NCBI GenBank assembly: GCA_942636505.2 | Contig: CALOGB020000144.1 | Coordinates: 27,765-91,764 of the forward strand | Direction of reading: 5' to 3' | Length of the DNA: 64,000 nt | DNA from: an uncultured bacterium | GTDB lineage: Bacteria > Pseudomonadota > Alphaproteobacteria > Sphingomonadales > Sphingomonadaceae | In this document: in pieces, positions 36,122-45,212 of the stretch | Layout: the number at the start of each line of letters is the position of its first letter | How positions within the stretch are numbered: position 1 is the stretch's first letter | Position numbers and translations under genes: made by a program | Notes under the pieces: model-generated | Seen by the model: the letters and a program-made list of their open reading frames with translations, nothing else | What the model was told of the DNA's origin: nothing | Databases searched by the model: none

Positions 36122-37665
36122 GCCGCCCGGTGCGTTCGTGCAGCGCAGTTCTGGGCGATGAACGCCTCGTGCGTCGGCATCGCCGCAGCTGTCTTGTCGA
36201 TCACGTCGCGTACATGCGCCAGGAACCGCGCGGACTCGTCGGCCGGCAGCGCGCTGGCCAGGGGGTCGAACGACGCCGGTCGGATGCCTTGACCGAGCAG
36301 CACCGCGATCCAGCCATCTGGGGTGAACAATTCCCCCTGTTCGCGAAACACCCGCGCCTTCCCCGACCAGAGCGCCAGCTTGGCCGACAGCGACGCCGGG
36401 ATCGCCATCGTCCGGCACTGGTCCCAGAACGGCGAGTCCGATCGCTCGGTCGCGTGATAATGCAGGATGATGAAATCGCGGACCTGCTCGTATTCGCGCA
36501 GCATCACGCGGTTATACTCGTCGATCTCGGTCACGCCGAACCCCAGGTCGGGAAACAGGCTCATCAGTCGCGTAATGCCCGACTGGATCAAATGAATGCT
36601 GGTCGATTCGAGCGGCTCGAGAAAGCCGCCGGAGAGCCCGATCGCGACGCAGTTCCGCTCCCATAGCCGGTCCCGTCGACCTGCCTCGAAGCGTAACTGG
36701 CGTGGTTCGCCCAACGCCTCCCCTTCCAACCCCGCCAAAAGCGCGCGCCTTGCATCGTCGTCGCCGATGTGTGCGCTGGAATAGACGTACCCGTTGCCGA
36801 CCCGGTGCTGAAGCGGGATGCGCCAGCGCCATCCGGCGGTATCGGCGGTCGCGCGCGTATACGGGGTCAGACCTCCCTGTCGCTGGCTCGGCACCGCCCA
36901 GGCTCGGTCGCACGGCAGCCAATGCTTCCAGCTCGTGAACGGAACGTCCAGCGCGTCGCCCAGCAGCAACGATCGGAAACCGCTGCAGTCGACGAACAAT
37001 TCACCGTCGATGCGGTGATCGCCTTCGAGCCGCACCGCCTCGATGAATCCCGTCCCCGCGTCCCTCTCGACCGCGACCACGCGACCCTCGACGCGGACCA
37101 CGCCGTCCTGCTCCGCCATGTCGCGCAGGAACTTGGCGTACAAGGCGGCATCGAAGTGGAACGCGTAGAACAAGGTCGACAGGACCGACTCGGGATTGGC
37201 GCTCGGCCGGGTGAACCGCCCGCGACGCGCCGCGACCGCCGACAGGCAATAGTCGCCGATCGGTCCCGGATCGGGGTTGCCCAACGCGGCCTGACGGAGC
37301 CAGAGCTGATGGAACGGCACCCCGCCGATATCGCGGCCATGCGTACCGAACGGATGCAGATACGCGTCGCCGAGCCGAGCCCAGTCGCGAAACTCGATCC
37401 CCAGCTTGAACGTCGCGCCGGTCGCGCGGACGAACGCGTCTTCGTCGATCCCCAGCATGCGGTTGAAGTCGAGCAGCGGCGGGATCGTCGCCTCGCCGAC
37501 GCCGACTGTGCCGATCTCCTCGGATTCGACGAGCGTGACCGACACGCCGCTCGGCACAAGCCGGGACAGCGCCGCCGCGGTCATCCAGCCTGCGGTGCCG
37601 CCGCCGACGATGACGACCTTGGTGACCCTGCCCGCCCCGTTCCCCGCCGCCGCGTTGCCCGTCAC
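36118..37665 (-). CDS. Tryptophan-halogenase-like FAD-dependent enzyme (copy 1)
   Basis: 515 aa from GTG 37665, overlapping the upstream gene stop (GTGA). FAD-binding GGGTAGW at residues 21-27, the catalytic-type Lys87 in GATFKLGIEF, the halogenase signature WRWRIP (WxWxIP), and the C-terminal FLEPLESTSI that corresponds to the substrate Glu and Ser of PrnA-type enzymes. All hallmarks of a flavin-dependent halogenase are therefore present. A flavin reductase partner is not adjacent. Its place between a TonB receptor and GH74 ties expression to polysaccharide use, where its reaction is unknown. Confidence 0.88.
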   Translation of the reverse strand: MTGNAAAGNGAGRVTKVVIVGGGTAGWMTAAALSRLVPSGVSVTLVESEEIGTVGVGEATIPPLLDFNRMLGIDEDAFVRATGATFKLGIEFRDWARLGDAYLHPFGTHGRDIGGVPFHQLWLRQAALGNPDPGPIGDYCLSAVAARRGRFTRPSANPESVLSTLFYAFHFDAALYAKFLRDMAEQDGVVRVEGRVVAVERDAGTGFIEAVRLEGDHRIDGELFVDCSGFRSLLLGDALDVPFTSWKHWLPCDRAWAVPSQRQGGLTPYTRATADTAGWRWRIPLQHRVGNGYVYSSAHIGDDDARRALLAGLEGEALGEPRQLRFEAGRRDRLWERNCVAIGLSGGFLEPLESTSIHLIQSGITRLMSLFPDLGFGVTEIDEYNRVMLREYEQVRDFIILHYHATERSDSPFWDQCRTMAIPASLSAKLALWSGKARVFREQGELFTPDGWIAVLLGQGIRPASFDPLASALPADESARFLAHVRDVIDKTAAAMPTHEAFIAQNCAARTHRAA

Positions 37666-39212
37666 GCTGCTGCTCGAGTGCCGAAGTTGCGGGTTTGAGC
37701 ATAGCTGACGAGGTCCCGGTTCGACGGGAGATTCGCGATCGCGTAGCGCGCCTGACGCTGTACCTCGGCGAACGCACGCCGCGCATCCTCGTGATAGCGC
37801 AGGGCACCGGCCTTCGCGCTCAGGTCCGTCTTCCACCCCATGCCGTACAGCACATACTGCCAGCTCGCCTCGGTGAAGATGTCGACCTGGCCGTCGATGT
37901 CTAGCTCGTTGGGCGGCCGGAAGCGCCACCGGTCGAGCAGTTCCAGCAGGCTGTCGGGCACCGACGCATCGGCCACGTTGTCGCGCCAGAACGCCGTGTC
38001 GCGCCGTTCCGAGATGCAATAATGGAGCTTGATGAAATCGAGCGCGCGCTCGTAGCGGCGGAGCATGTTCGCGTTGAACTGACGCGCGGACGTCTCGTAA
38101 TCGCCGCCCCACGGGAACAGGTTGGCGATCATTCCCGCCGACACCTCTGCAAACGCGATGCCGGTCGCTTCGAGAGGCTCGAAGAAACCACTCGACAGCC
38201 CGACCGCGACGCAGTTCTTGTACCAGTTGACCTCACGGTAGCCCGCATCGAACTTGAAATGGCGCACATCGGCCTTTTCACCCGCCGCGCCGAGATAGGT
38301 CCGCAGGACGCGTTCCGCCGTCTCGTCGTCGCCATGATCGGACGAGTAGACATGGCCGATGCCCCGCCGGCGATCGAGCCCGATATCCCAGATCCATCCG
38401 TTCTTCTGCGCGGTCGAGATCGTGTAGGAGGCGATCGGATCGTCGGGCCGCGCATAGGGTAGCTGCGCCGCGATCGCGCGATCGCAGAACAGGACGTCCC
38501 GGCACGAGCGATACGGAACCTTCATCGCCTTGCCGACCAGCTCGGCGCGGAAGCCGGTGCAGTCGATATAGAGATCCGCGTCCAGAACGCCGTTCCGCTC
38601 CGTGCGCACGCCGCCGATAGCACCCTCGGCATCGAGCAGCACCTCGCTCACGGTGTCGGTCAGGTGCCGGACGCCGTTCTTGACCCCCTGCTCGCGCAAC
38701 AGTCCGGCCAGCGCGACCGCATCGAAGTGGAAGGCGTAGTTGAGCGGCCCGACATAATCGGGATTGGTCGGCAATTTCGGTGCGCGATGCCGGTCGGCGG
38801 CCTTTTTCTGCGGGTTGGAGACCTCGTCCCAATTCTCCGTGCCGCCATGCCCCAGCAGCCAATAGGGCAGCAGATCGAGGCCGTCGCTCGCATCCGCCAA
38901 CTGGAAAGGATGCGAATAGTGATCGGTCGCCCCCTGCCCCGGCGCGTGGCGCCAATGCACGAACTTGGCACCCTGCTTGAACGTCGCACCGCAACGACGG
39001 ATCAGGTCCGCCTCGTTGATCCCGATCGTCGCCAACGTCCGCCGGATCGTCGGGAACGTCCCCTCGCCGACGCCGAGGATGCCGATGTCGCGCGATTCGA
39101 CGAGTGTGATGGCGACGCCGTTCGGCAGGTCCGCACCGAGCCGCTTGGCAAGATAGCCCGCGGTCAGCCACCCGGCGGTCCCGCCGCCCACGATCAATAT
39201 CCGCTTGCCCAT
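37662..39212 (-). CDS. Tryptophan-halogenase-like FAD-dependent enzyme (copy 2, altered signature)
   Basis: 516 aa from ATG 39212. It has the FAD loop LIVGGGTAGWLTAG and Lys79 in CGATFKQGAKF. The WxWxIP signature is changed to WIWDIG and the C-terminal motif reads FFEPLEATGI, with Ala in place of Ser. The Pro loss near the flavin and the Ser-to-Ala change suggest a different reaction or substrate from copy 1. It follows the TonB receptor with a 55-bp gap and is coupled to copy 1 by overlap. It may be a monooxygenase-like flavoprotein rather than a halogenase. Confidence 0.87.
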   Translation of the reverse strand: MGKRILIVGGGTAGWLTAGYLAKRLGADLPNGVAITLVESRDIGILGVGEGTFPTIRRTLATIGINEADLIRRCGATFKQGAKFVHWRHAPGQGATDHYSHPFQLADASDGLDLLPYWLLGHGGTENWDEVSNPQKKAADRHRAPKLPTNPDYVGPLNYAFHFDAVALAGLLREQGVKNGVRHLTDTVSEVLLDAEGAIGGVRTERNGVLDADLYIDCTGFRAELVGKAMKVPYRSCRDVLFCDRAIAAQLPYARPDDPIASYTISTAQKNGWIWDIGLDRRRGIGHVYSSDHGDDETAERVLRTYLGAAGEKADVRHFKFDAGYREVNWYKNCVAVGLSSGFFEPLEATGIAFAEVSAGMIANLFPWGGDYETSARQFNANMLRRYERALDFIKLHYCISERRDTAFWRDNVADASVPDSLLELLDRWRFRPPNELDIDGQVDIFTEASWQYVLYGMGWKTDLSAKAGALRYHEDARRAFAEVQRQARYAIANLPSNRDLVSYAQTRNFGTRAAA

Positions 39213-39267
39213 TGCAGCCTCGCTACGCCCGCTCGCCGACATCGTGTCGGCGAGCGGGCCATCATCG

Positions 39268-42200
39268 TCAGAAGGCGAGGTTGATGCCAGTGCTGATGCG
39301 ACGATCGGCCTGGAACCAGCTACGCCCGACCAGCTTGCCGCCAGGGTAACCACCCATCAGCGTGCGCTGCGTGGACGCGGTCAGGTTGGTCCCCTGCACG
39401 CCGAACGACAGATAGTCGGTCACCTTGAAGCGGACGCCGGCATCGATCGACCCGTAGTTGCCGCCATAGATCGGCAGCGCGATCTGCGTGGTGGGATCGA
39501 GGCCGCCATCCTGATTGCTGACGACGCCTGGCGCACTGTAATAGGTGTACGTGCCGTTCGTCCCGTTGCTGTTCGTCGACAGCAGATATTGCGAGCGCCA
39601 CGAATAGGCGATCCGCAGCGAGATCGGGTTACGCTCGTACAACAACGTCGCGTTCAGGTTGTGCTTCGACAGCCCCACCAGCGGTGCGTCATTCCTGACG
39701 GCCCCGGTGATGTCGCGGTATACATCGCCCGGGTTGCTGCTCTTGATGAACGTGTAGTTGCCCTCGAACCCGATCCCGGCCAGCGCACCCGGCAGCATGT
39801 CGAGGAAGAAGCGCCCTCCGACCTCGACGCCCTTGACCGTCGCCGCCTTGGGCGAGTTGCTGTAGTCGGTCGCGGACGCGGAGACGTTTTCGGTGGTTCC
39901 GTCGGTGAACTGGACCGTCACCTGCCGGGTTGTCAGCGCGTAGATCGGCAGGTCGGTCAACCGCTTGTAGAACGGCGCGATGTGGAACGACGTCCCCGCA
40001 CGCCCGTAATATTCGAGCGAAACGTCGAAGTTGTTCGACAGCGTCGGCTTCAGCAGCGGATTGCCGGTGTCCGCGGTGAAGTTGTTGAACGTCCCGATCC
40101 CGCCCGGAGTCTGGCTGGGCGTCGTCGCCACGCCGATCGAACCCGAAGCCCGCAGCGCGTTGAAGGTCGGCAGGTCCATCGTGATGTTGTACCCGCCGCG
40201 CACCTTGATCCGGTCGGTCGGCGAATATTCGACATTGACCGACGGCAGGACGCGCGTGAAGTCCGCCTTGCCGCCGCGCGCTAGGAAGGTGTTCGCAAGC
40301 GTCTGCTGAACGCCATTGCTGCGGAAGAAGACGGTCCCGCCATTCTGCTGAATGAACCCGCTGCCCTCGTTCTCGATGTGCACGACCCGCACACCAATAT
40401 TGCCCGAAATGCCGCGTGCGTCGCCCTGGGGCCCGAACCGCACCAGCGCATAGCCCGCGATGTTCTTCGTAGTGTTCTGGACCTGGTCGCCCGGGAGGAC
40501 GAAACCGACTGGCCGGATCGCCAGCGTGCCGTCCGGATTGAACTGACCGCCATAACCCGTCTGGGGCAGAGGACCCGAAGCCGAACAGTCGAACTCGCGC
40601 CCGGTGCAGAAGCCCGCCGGCGGCGCCGTTACCAGCCCGGTGCGATTGGCGTTGAACCGGTCCGCCAGACTTTCCGACGCGAACATCAGGTTGCCAGGCA
40701 GCGTTGTGTCGCCGCGGAAGAAGTCCTTGAATGCGTGGCTGGCGACATCGCCGGGTGCGGCATTCGCGTAGGTCAGCTGCGGATCGCCGTTCCAGCCGCG
40801 GCCAAGCGCCGTCCAATTATAGCCGTTCGCCAGATCGCGCTCGGTTCGCTTGGCGTACCGGCCGCCAACCTTGACCGACCGGAAGAAGCTGTTGTCGAAC
40901 GTGTATTCGGCATCGAGCTGGCCGGCATCGAGGCGGCCCTTGTTGCGTTCGTTGTGCGGCATCGATGCCGTCCAGAAATAGTTCGCCGGATTGGCGAACG
41001 ATGCCTGGGTCGCCTGGCTGACGCTGATCTCCGGCAGGTCGCCCGTCAGGTCCATGCCGAAGCTCTGGCCGAAGCCGATGTCGCGGAAGATGTCGACGCG
41101 ATCGTAGATCTGGCGTGAATCGACACGTTGCAGCGAACCCTTGAGCGACAGGTGGCTGTCCTGCGGCGCCCACGCGAACGACAGCGAGTAATCGCGTGTT
41201 CGCGTATTGCTCTCCACGAAACCCTTGTTGCCGCTGCTGTTGACCGAGCCGCCGGTGGGCAGGAACGTCCCCGTATCGCGATTGAACAGCGCGTTCGTCT
41301 TCGTCAGCAGGCCGTTGCTGTCGAACGTGCTGCTCGCCGGATCGACCGCCAGCGTCTGCGAATCGAGCTGCGTGCCGTAATCGCTCGACTGGCTCTTGTA
41401 GCGCGACTGGAAGAAGCTGCCGGTGAAGGTCAGCGACTCGACCGGCTGCCACTGCGCCGCGCCATAGATGCCATAGCGCTTGTACTGGAACGCCTCGTCG
41501 CCATACGCGAAGCCGCTGGGAACGTAGCGCTCGTTGCCATCGCTGAGCTTCGTCTTGAAATACGGGCTGACGCGGATGAACTGCGACAGTGAGCTGAACT
41601 GGCTGAACGCGACGTCGCCGAGCAGGCCGATCCGGCCGATCGGCGTATCGAACGAGTCGGTGACGAGCACGGAGCCTGACGGATCAGCCTTGTTCGCCAT
41701 GTCGCCAAGCGCGAGTTCGCCCGTCCCAGCGACGTGGAACTTGCCGTTGAAGTCGAACGGCAGTTTGGTGCGCAGATCGATCTGGCCGCCGGTACCGCCC
41801 TCGATCAGGTCCGCCGTCGAAGCCTTGTAGACGTCAACCGCCGACATCAGTTCAGGCGTAACGTCGCTCCACAGGATCGCGCGGCCGTTGTTCGCACTGA
41901 AGATCTCGCGACCATTGAGGCGCGACGCGACGCCGGTCAGGCCGCGGACCTGCACGCCCGAACCCTGGACGGAATAGTGATCGGGATCGCCGAGTGCGGC
42001 AAAGCGCACGATCGACACGCCCGAAACGCGCTGCAGGACTTCGGTGATCGAGTTGTCGGGCAGCTTGCCGGCATCGTCCGCAACGATCGAGTCGACGATC
42101 GTCTCGCTGCGACGCTTGCGCTCGTCCGCCGCCTCCAGTGCGGCGCGACGGCCGGTGACGACGATGTCGCCATCGCCCTGGTCAGCGGCCGGATCGCCGG

Positions 42201-42375
42201 GACCCTGTCCCGGTGCTGCTGCCTGCGTCGTGTTTGGCGATATGGCCTGCGTCTCGGCCTGTGCCCAGGCATTGCCGCTAACGCCGGCAGCGAGCAGCGC
42301 TGCCAAGGACACACCGGCGCGCATTGCGGCTGCGGCATGCCAACGTCGATCGGAATCGGTAGTGAAAACGCTCAT
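39268..42375 (-). CDS. TonB-dependent outer-membrane receptor (glycan type)
   Basis: 1035 aa. Signal peptide around RAGVSLAALLAAGVSGNAWAQ, a short Gln/Pro-rich linker, the GDGDIVVTGRRAALEAADERKRRSETIVDSI segment (TonB-box region; core DIVVTGRRAAL), the plug domain (LPDNSITEVLQRVSGVSI, VQVRGLTGVASRLNGREIF), a large beta-barrel, and a C-terminal aromatic residue (INLAF). Receptors of this Caulobacter type import oligosaccharides; here xyloglucan oligosaccharides are the likely cargo. It is the first gene of the operon with the two halogenase-like genes and GH74. Confidence 0.93.
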   Translation of the reverse strand: MSVFTTDSDRRWHAAAAMRAGVSLAALLAAGVSGNAWAQAETQAISPNTTQAAAPGQGPGDPAADQGDGDIVVTGRRAALEAADERKRRSETIVDSIVADDAGKLPDNSITEVLQRVSGVSIVRFAALGDPDHYSVQGSGVQVRGLTGVASRLNGREIFSANNGRAILWSDVTPELMSAVDVYKASTADLIEGGTGGQIDLRTKLPFDFNGKFHVAGTGELALGDMANKADPSGSVLVTDSFDTPIGRIGLLGDVAFSQFSSLSQFIRVSPYFKTKLSDGNERYVPSGFAYGDEAFQYKRYGIYGAAQWQPVESLTFTGSFFQSRYKSQSSDYGTQLDSQTLAVDPASSTFDSNGLLTKTNALFNRDTGTFLPTGGSVNSSGNKGFVESNTRTRDYSLSFAWAPQDSHLSLKGSLQRVDSRQIYDRVDIFRDIGFGQSFGMDLTGDLPEISVSQATQASFANPANYFWTASMPHNERNKGRLDAGQLDAEYTFDNSFFRSVKVGGRYAKRTERDLANGYNWTALGRGWNGDPQLTYANAAPGDVASHAFKDFFRGDTTLPGNLMFASESLADRFNANRTGLVTAPPAGFCTGREFDCSASGPLPQTGYGGQFNPDGTLAIRPVGFVLPGDQVQNTTKNIAGYALVRFGPQGDARGISGNIGVRVVHIENEGSGFIQQNGGTVFFRSNGVQQTLANTFLARGGKADFTRVLPSVNVEYSPTDRIKVRGGYNITMDLPTFNALRASGSIGVATTPSQTPGGIGTFNNFTADTGNPLLKPTLSNNFDVSLEYYGRAGTSFHIAPFYKRLTDLPIYALTTRQVTVQFTDGTTENVSASATDYSNSPKAATVKGVEVGGRFFLDMLPGALAGIGFEGNYTFIKSSNPGDVYRDITGAVRNDAPLVGLSKHNLNATLLYERNPISLRIAYSWRSQYLLSTNSNGTNGTYTYYSAPGVVSNQDGGLDPTTQIALPIYGGNYGSIDAGVRFKVTDYLSFGVQGTNLTASTQRTLMGGYPGGKLVGRSWFQADRRISTGINLAF

Positions 42376-42797
42376 AAATCCCCCCCATTATGCGGCACCC
42401 TTTGGGACGCCACATCCTCTAGCTGCATCTTCTCGTCACGATGCTTCTACGCCGGCGTTAGCCCTAACACTATTATAGGACAATTGAATAATACGTCATC
42501 TTTTATGCAGCCTGCTCCGCCGCCGTGATGAGGTCCCTTGGACAGCCGCCAAGAGCGCGGCTTCGTCGCAATTACCCCTCATCTCGCTGCCATCACTCCA
42601 AATTTCGCCTGTCGAGCCACGAGCCGTGGCCTGGATTTTACCGGGCCTGCTCCGCCACTCCGACATTCCCCCGGAAACGGCAGGCTCTTGTTCCGGCACC
42701 GACCTCGGCATTATGTGGTTCGAACCAGGCGAACCGCACGGAATTGCCTTGATAAGGCTATCATCGTACGTCGACCGCTTCAGCGGGGTAGCACAGA
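42376..42797. other. Divergent promoter region between the TonB receptor and GH39
   Basis: 422 bp with no gene. It holds an AT-rich stretch around 42471-42493 with the candidate receptor promoter, and near the GH39 side a short dyad GCCTTGATAAGGC (42745-42757). No regulator gene is encoded here. Confidence 0.5.
42472..42499 (-). promoter_or_regulatory. Putative sigma-70-type promoter of the TonB receptor operon
   Basis: On the minus strand a perfect TATAAT (42472-42477) is preceded, after 16 bp, by ATGACG (42494-42499), four of six matches to TTGACA. It lies about 100 bp upstream of the receptor ATG. An overlapping inverted repeat TATTAT / ATAATA (42471-42476, 42488-42493) could be an operator. 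Confidence 0.45.
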
Positions 42798-44375
42798 ATG
42801 CATTTTCGGTACGCAGCACGGGCATCCGCATTGGCAACCGGGATCGTTCTGGGCGTCTCAGTTCCCAGTGACGCGAGTGCGCAAAAGACTGCACCCCACG
42901 TCATTGCGGTCAACGTTCAGGGTAAAACCCAACCGCGAAATCGAATGGCGGAAATGTCCATCGGCGCGGATTATCCGGGCACGCTCATCCGTCATGATAG
43001 TCTGGAGCAACTGCGAACGGTGCAGAAGGAACTTCGCTTCCGACACATTCGCTTCCACAACATCTTTGCCGATCAACTGCATGTGTATCGGGAAGTTGCC
43101 GGCAAACCCGTCTATGACTGGCGTCGTATTGATTATCTGTATGATAATTTGTTGAAGATGGACTTGAAGCCGTTTGTGGAACTCGGCTTCACGCCCGACG
43201 GCATGAAACAATCCGACCAAACGCTCTTTTACTGGAAGGGTAATACCTCCCACCCAGAGCCCGCAAAATGGACGGCTTTGGTCGATGCGTTCGTTCGCCA
43301 TGCGGTGTCACGCTATGGGGCGAAGGAGGTGCGCAGTTGGTATTTCGAATTCTGGAACGAGCCGAACCTCGACGGTTTCTGGGAGAAAGCGGACCAGCAG
43401 GCGTATTTCGATTATTATGCCCGAACGGCGCACACGATCAAGGCGATCGACCCACAGTTGCGCATCGGTGGGCCATCGACCGCGGGCGCGGCATGGATCC
43501 CCGAATTTCTCGCATACGCCAAGACGAACAGCGTTCCGGTCGACTTCATCACGACGCACACCTACGGCGTCGAAGGCGGTTTTCTGGACGAAAAAGGCGA
43601 GGGCGACAACAAACTCTCGCGTAATCCGGATGCTATTGTTCAGGACGTGCGTAAGGTTCGCAAGGAAATGGAAGCAGCCGGGCGATCCAGCCTTCCGCTC
43701 TTTTTCACCGAATGGAGTACCAGCTACAATCCGCGCGATCCCATTCACGATGATTATCTGAGCGCTGCGTACATCTTGTCGAAGCTCCGTCGGACCGAGG
43801 GACTGGCGCAGGGCATGAGTTACTGGACTTACAGCGACTTGTTCGAAGAGCCGGGTCCACAAGCCCGACCGTTCGAGGGCGGCTTCGGGTTGATGACGCC
43901 GCAAGGCGTGCGCAAGGCATCGTGGTTCGCGTACAAGTATCTGGCGGATCTCGGCGACCGTGAATTGCCCACCGGCGATGATCAGACCATCGCCGCATTG
44001 AAAGATGGAACATTCCAGGTGCTGGCCTGGCGAGAGGTGTTGCCAAATCAGCCCGTCAGCAATCGCCCGTTCTTTACCAAGCTGCGCAAGCCTGCACTGA
44101 CCACGCCGCTCACGCTCGACCTGACAGGATTGAAGCCGGGATCATACCAGCTACGGACGCGGCGCACCGGCTTCCAGCAGAACGACGCGTATTCGACCTA
44201 CCTGGAAATGGGCCGTCCTGCCAAGCTGACTGATGCGCAGCTGCAAAAACTGCAAAGCGTTACGACCGACGCCCCGCTTATCAGCACCATTCATGTCCGC
44301 GCGGGAAAGCCTTATCGACTGACGCTACCAATGCGCGAACAAGACGTCGCGATGGTGGAACTGCGCCACAAGTGA
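42798..44375 (+). CDS. GH39 beta-xylosidase-like glycoside hydrolase
   Basis: 525 aa, exported (signal through about Ala28). The (beta/alpha)8 barrel shows IRFHNIFADQLHVY, acid/base Glu188 in FEFWNEPN, THTYG, and nucleophile Glu305 in LFFTEWSTSYN. This order fits GH39; the YNPRDPIHDDYLSAAYIL segment is also typical of GH39 beta-xylosidases. Possible substrates are xylosides from xylan or from trimmed xyloglucan side chains. It is divergent from the TonB receptor; its codon usage is slightly less GC-rich than that of the other locus genes. Confidence 0.88.
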   Translation: MHFRYAARASALATGIVLGVSVPSDASAQKTAPHVIAVNVQGKTQPRNRMAEMSIGADYPGTLIRHDSLEQLRTVQKELRFRHIRFHNIFADQLHVYREVAGKPVYDWRRIDYLYDNLLKMDLKPFVELGFTPDGMKQSDQTLFYWKGNTSHPEPAKWTALVDAFVRHAVSRYGAKEVRSWYFEFWNEPNLDGFWEKADQQAYFDYYARTAHTIKAIDPQLRIGGPSTAGAAWIPEFLAYAKTNSVPVDFITTHTYGVEGGFLDEKGEGDNKLSRNPDAIVQDVRKVRKEMEAAGRSSLPLFFTEWSTSYNPRDPIHDDYLSAAYILSKLRRTEGLAQGMSYWTYSDLFEEPGPQARPFEGGFGLMTPQGVRKASWFAYKYLADLGDRELPTGDDQTIAALKDGTFQVLAWREVLPNQPVSNRPFFTKLRKPALTTPLTLDLTGLKPGSYQLRTRRTGFQQNDAYSTYLEMGRPAKLTDAQLQKLQSVTTDAPLISTIHVRAGKPYRLTLPMREQDVAMVELRHK

Positions 44376-44814
44376 CCGCAATCGAAGACATCCAAATTTA
44401 TAGGAAATTGCCACTCTCTTGAATTGTCGCAGATCGATAGTTTCACCGATCCTACAGCACAGGAAACTGGCCACGAACCGGAGGTAGCAACCGTAACCCG
44501 GCAAGGATCGGCGTCGATACTTGTCCTGAACAAGTCGCGTTGGCGATGCGCGAACAGCGCCGCACAGGCGCTGGCACGGGAAATTATCCTGGTCCGCATG
44601 GACGGGGATGGCAGTAGACGACCGGCGCAAATGGTCAGGAAACCCGTGACTGGTTGATAAACGACGATCCCGACCCGGCGGGGCACGTCATCGTAGCCCT
44701 TACCGATAGTGACGGCGAACCGTGACAATGCAGGTGCACTGGATTATCGCCGCCACGGCCCATGTGAGTGTGCGCGTGATCCCAGACTGGCCCCTCCTCA
44801 TTTTTGACCGAGAG
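44376..44814. other. Non-coding or decayed stretch
   Basis: About 440 bp after GH39. Short frames exist on both strands but none has a credible start, domain or codon pattern. I see no RNA gene, repeat or terminator that I can defend. Confidence 0.4.
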
Positions 44815-45123
44815 TCAGCGTTCGCCCTCGCCTTCACCAGCTTCGTTCTCGCCACCTTCATATTCGCCTTCGCCGCGCTGGCCCGCATGCTGTTGCGCGG
44901 CACGCGCGCGACGGGGATTGCGGAGGACGTGGCGCGACTTGGTCGAGCGCACGACGTGTCGCCCCTCACCTTCACCCTCACCCTCGCCGCGCTCGTTCTC
45001 GCCGCCTTCGCCGACCTGGTCGACGGACGGCGCCAGAGGTTTGGCTACCGCTTCGGTCAGGATCCCCTGGCCGGATTGCGCGACGACGAAGGCGCCAACG
45101 CCCATCCACAATTTCGTACGCAT
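44815..45123 (-). CDS. Small secreted Gly/Glu-rich protein divergent from piuC
   Basis: 102 aa from ATG 45123, with AAGGA 5-6 nt upstream. A signal-like N-terminus (MRTKLWMGVGAFVVAQSGQG) is followed by a Gly-Glu repeat block (VGEGGENERGEGEGEGEG), a basic middle, and a second repeat block (GEGEYEGGENEAGEGEGE). The opposite strand reads as a hydrophobic ORF purely because of the GA-rich repeats. I recall similar GEGGEGE-type peptides near iron-uptake genes, so metal-related periplasmic binding is a guess. The basic middle may reflect a frameshift between two repeat blocks. Confidence 0.55.
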   Translation of the reverse strand: MRTKLWMGVGAFVVAQSGQGILTEAVAKPLAPSVDQVGEGGENERGEGEGEGEGRHVVRSTKSRHVLRNPRRARAAQQHAGQRGEGEYEGGENEAGEGEGER

Positions 45124-45212
45124 ACTATTCCTTACTCGCCAATACGTTGGCCACATGGCCTTGGACTGATAGGGACTCGTCCCGACGTCACGCCGACGCG
45201 ACGAGAAACTTG

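Noticed and set aside
34229..36292. 687-codon plus-strand frame opposite GH74
   Set aside because: Arg/Asp-rich low-complexity translation typical of antisense frames; the minus strand has all GH74 motifs.
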